A DNA stretch of 6,619 bases from Acidimicrobiales bacterium (GTDB lineage Bacteria; Actinomycetota; Acidimicrobiia; Acidimicrobiales; Poriferisodalaceae), in NCBI GenBank assembly GCA_020439485.1, contig JAGQSP010000012.1, positions 1 to 6,619 of the forward strand. Reading direction: 5' to 3'. The notes under the pieces are model-generated. The model worked only from the letters and a program-made list of their open reading frames with translations, had not been told where the DNA came from and did no database searches. The translations under genes and the position numbers were made by a program. The first letter of the stretch is position 1. Every line of letters starts with the position of its first letter. Below are positions 6,469 to 6,619 of the stretch, in pieces.

Positions 6469-6619
6469 TCAGGCCTCGTCGCGGATCACCTGCACACCAG
6501 CTGGGTCGACCAGGCCACCGAACTTGATCTTGTTGTGGCTGTGCCCCACGTGGTGCAGCCCGAACGCGGACTGAATTGCGGTGTACATACCCATGGCTTC
6601 CTGGGAGTTGTTCACCGAC
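6469..6619 (-). CDS. C-terminal part of an unidentified protein, possibly a crotonase
   Basis: The minus strand holds an open frame entering at the right edge and ending at a TGA (6471 to 6469), giving 49 residues that start SVNNSQEAMGMYTAIQSAFG and end IRDEA. Its stop is separated from the acuI-like stop by only 2 nt. The first half looks like an amphipathic helix followed by a His-rich stretch (HHVGHSH, 22-28). The NNSQEAM..Y.AIQ pattern loosely resembles the C-terminal helical region of enoyl-CoA hydratase/isomerase family proteins, which would suit the acyl-CoA context, but this is weak and I do not recognise the family with confidence. That it codes is supported by an uninterrupted frame up to a stop placed neatly against a convergent neighbour. 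The rest of the gene lies outside the window. Confidence 0.6.
   Translation of the reverse strand, partial: SVNNSQEAMGMYTAIQSAFGLHHVGHSHNKIKFGGLVDPAGVQVIRDEA

Overview
The window is high-GC, densely coding bacterial DNA, best read as a chromosomal segment from a high-GC actinobacterium. The start codons mix ATG and GTG, Shine-Dalgarno sequences are weak or absent, and several starts sit 6-9 nt downstream of a TANNNT hexamer, as in leaderless actinobacterial genes. An uncultured Acidimicrobiia-like lineage is possible, but that is an impression from gene content, not a demonstrated placement. I see no mobile element, CRISPR array, tRNA, rRNA or phage gene.

Left half, minus strand, read right to left. 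An FAD-dependent oxidoreductase of the DAO family (2774 to 1461) is followed by a complete FadA-type thiolase (1410 to 238). After these comes a perfect 14-bp hairpin at 177-209 that probably ends their transcription. The first 42 codons of purE (125 to 1, cut by the window edge) follow, apparently with their own promoter.

Right half, plus strand. A short divergent region (2775-2844) separates the oxidoreductase from a closely spaced rightward run. The run is a PaaI-like hotdog thioesterase with an unusual N-terminal extension (2845-3522), a TauE/SafE-family membrane protein (3535-4275), an MFS transporter (4292-5440) and an AcuI/YhdH-family acrylyl-CoA reductase-like enzyme (5471-6466). Gaps are 12, 16 and 30 nt, so co-transcription is plausible. 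At the right edge the C-terminal 49 codons of a convergent minus-strand gene begin only 2 nt after the acuI-like stop. I cannot assign that gene firmly; a crotonase C-terminus is a weak guess.

Functionally, the thiolase, thioesterase and AcuI-like reductase all act on acyl-CoA thioesters, which suggests fatty-acid or other short-chain acyl-CoA metabolism flanked by two transporters. Apart from purE these are common accessory catabolic families. No clearly novel multi-gene system is visible. The most distinctive signals are the repeated leaderless-type start architecture, the perfect terminator hairpin and the extended thioesterase.
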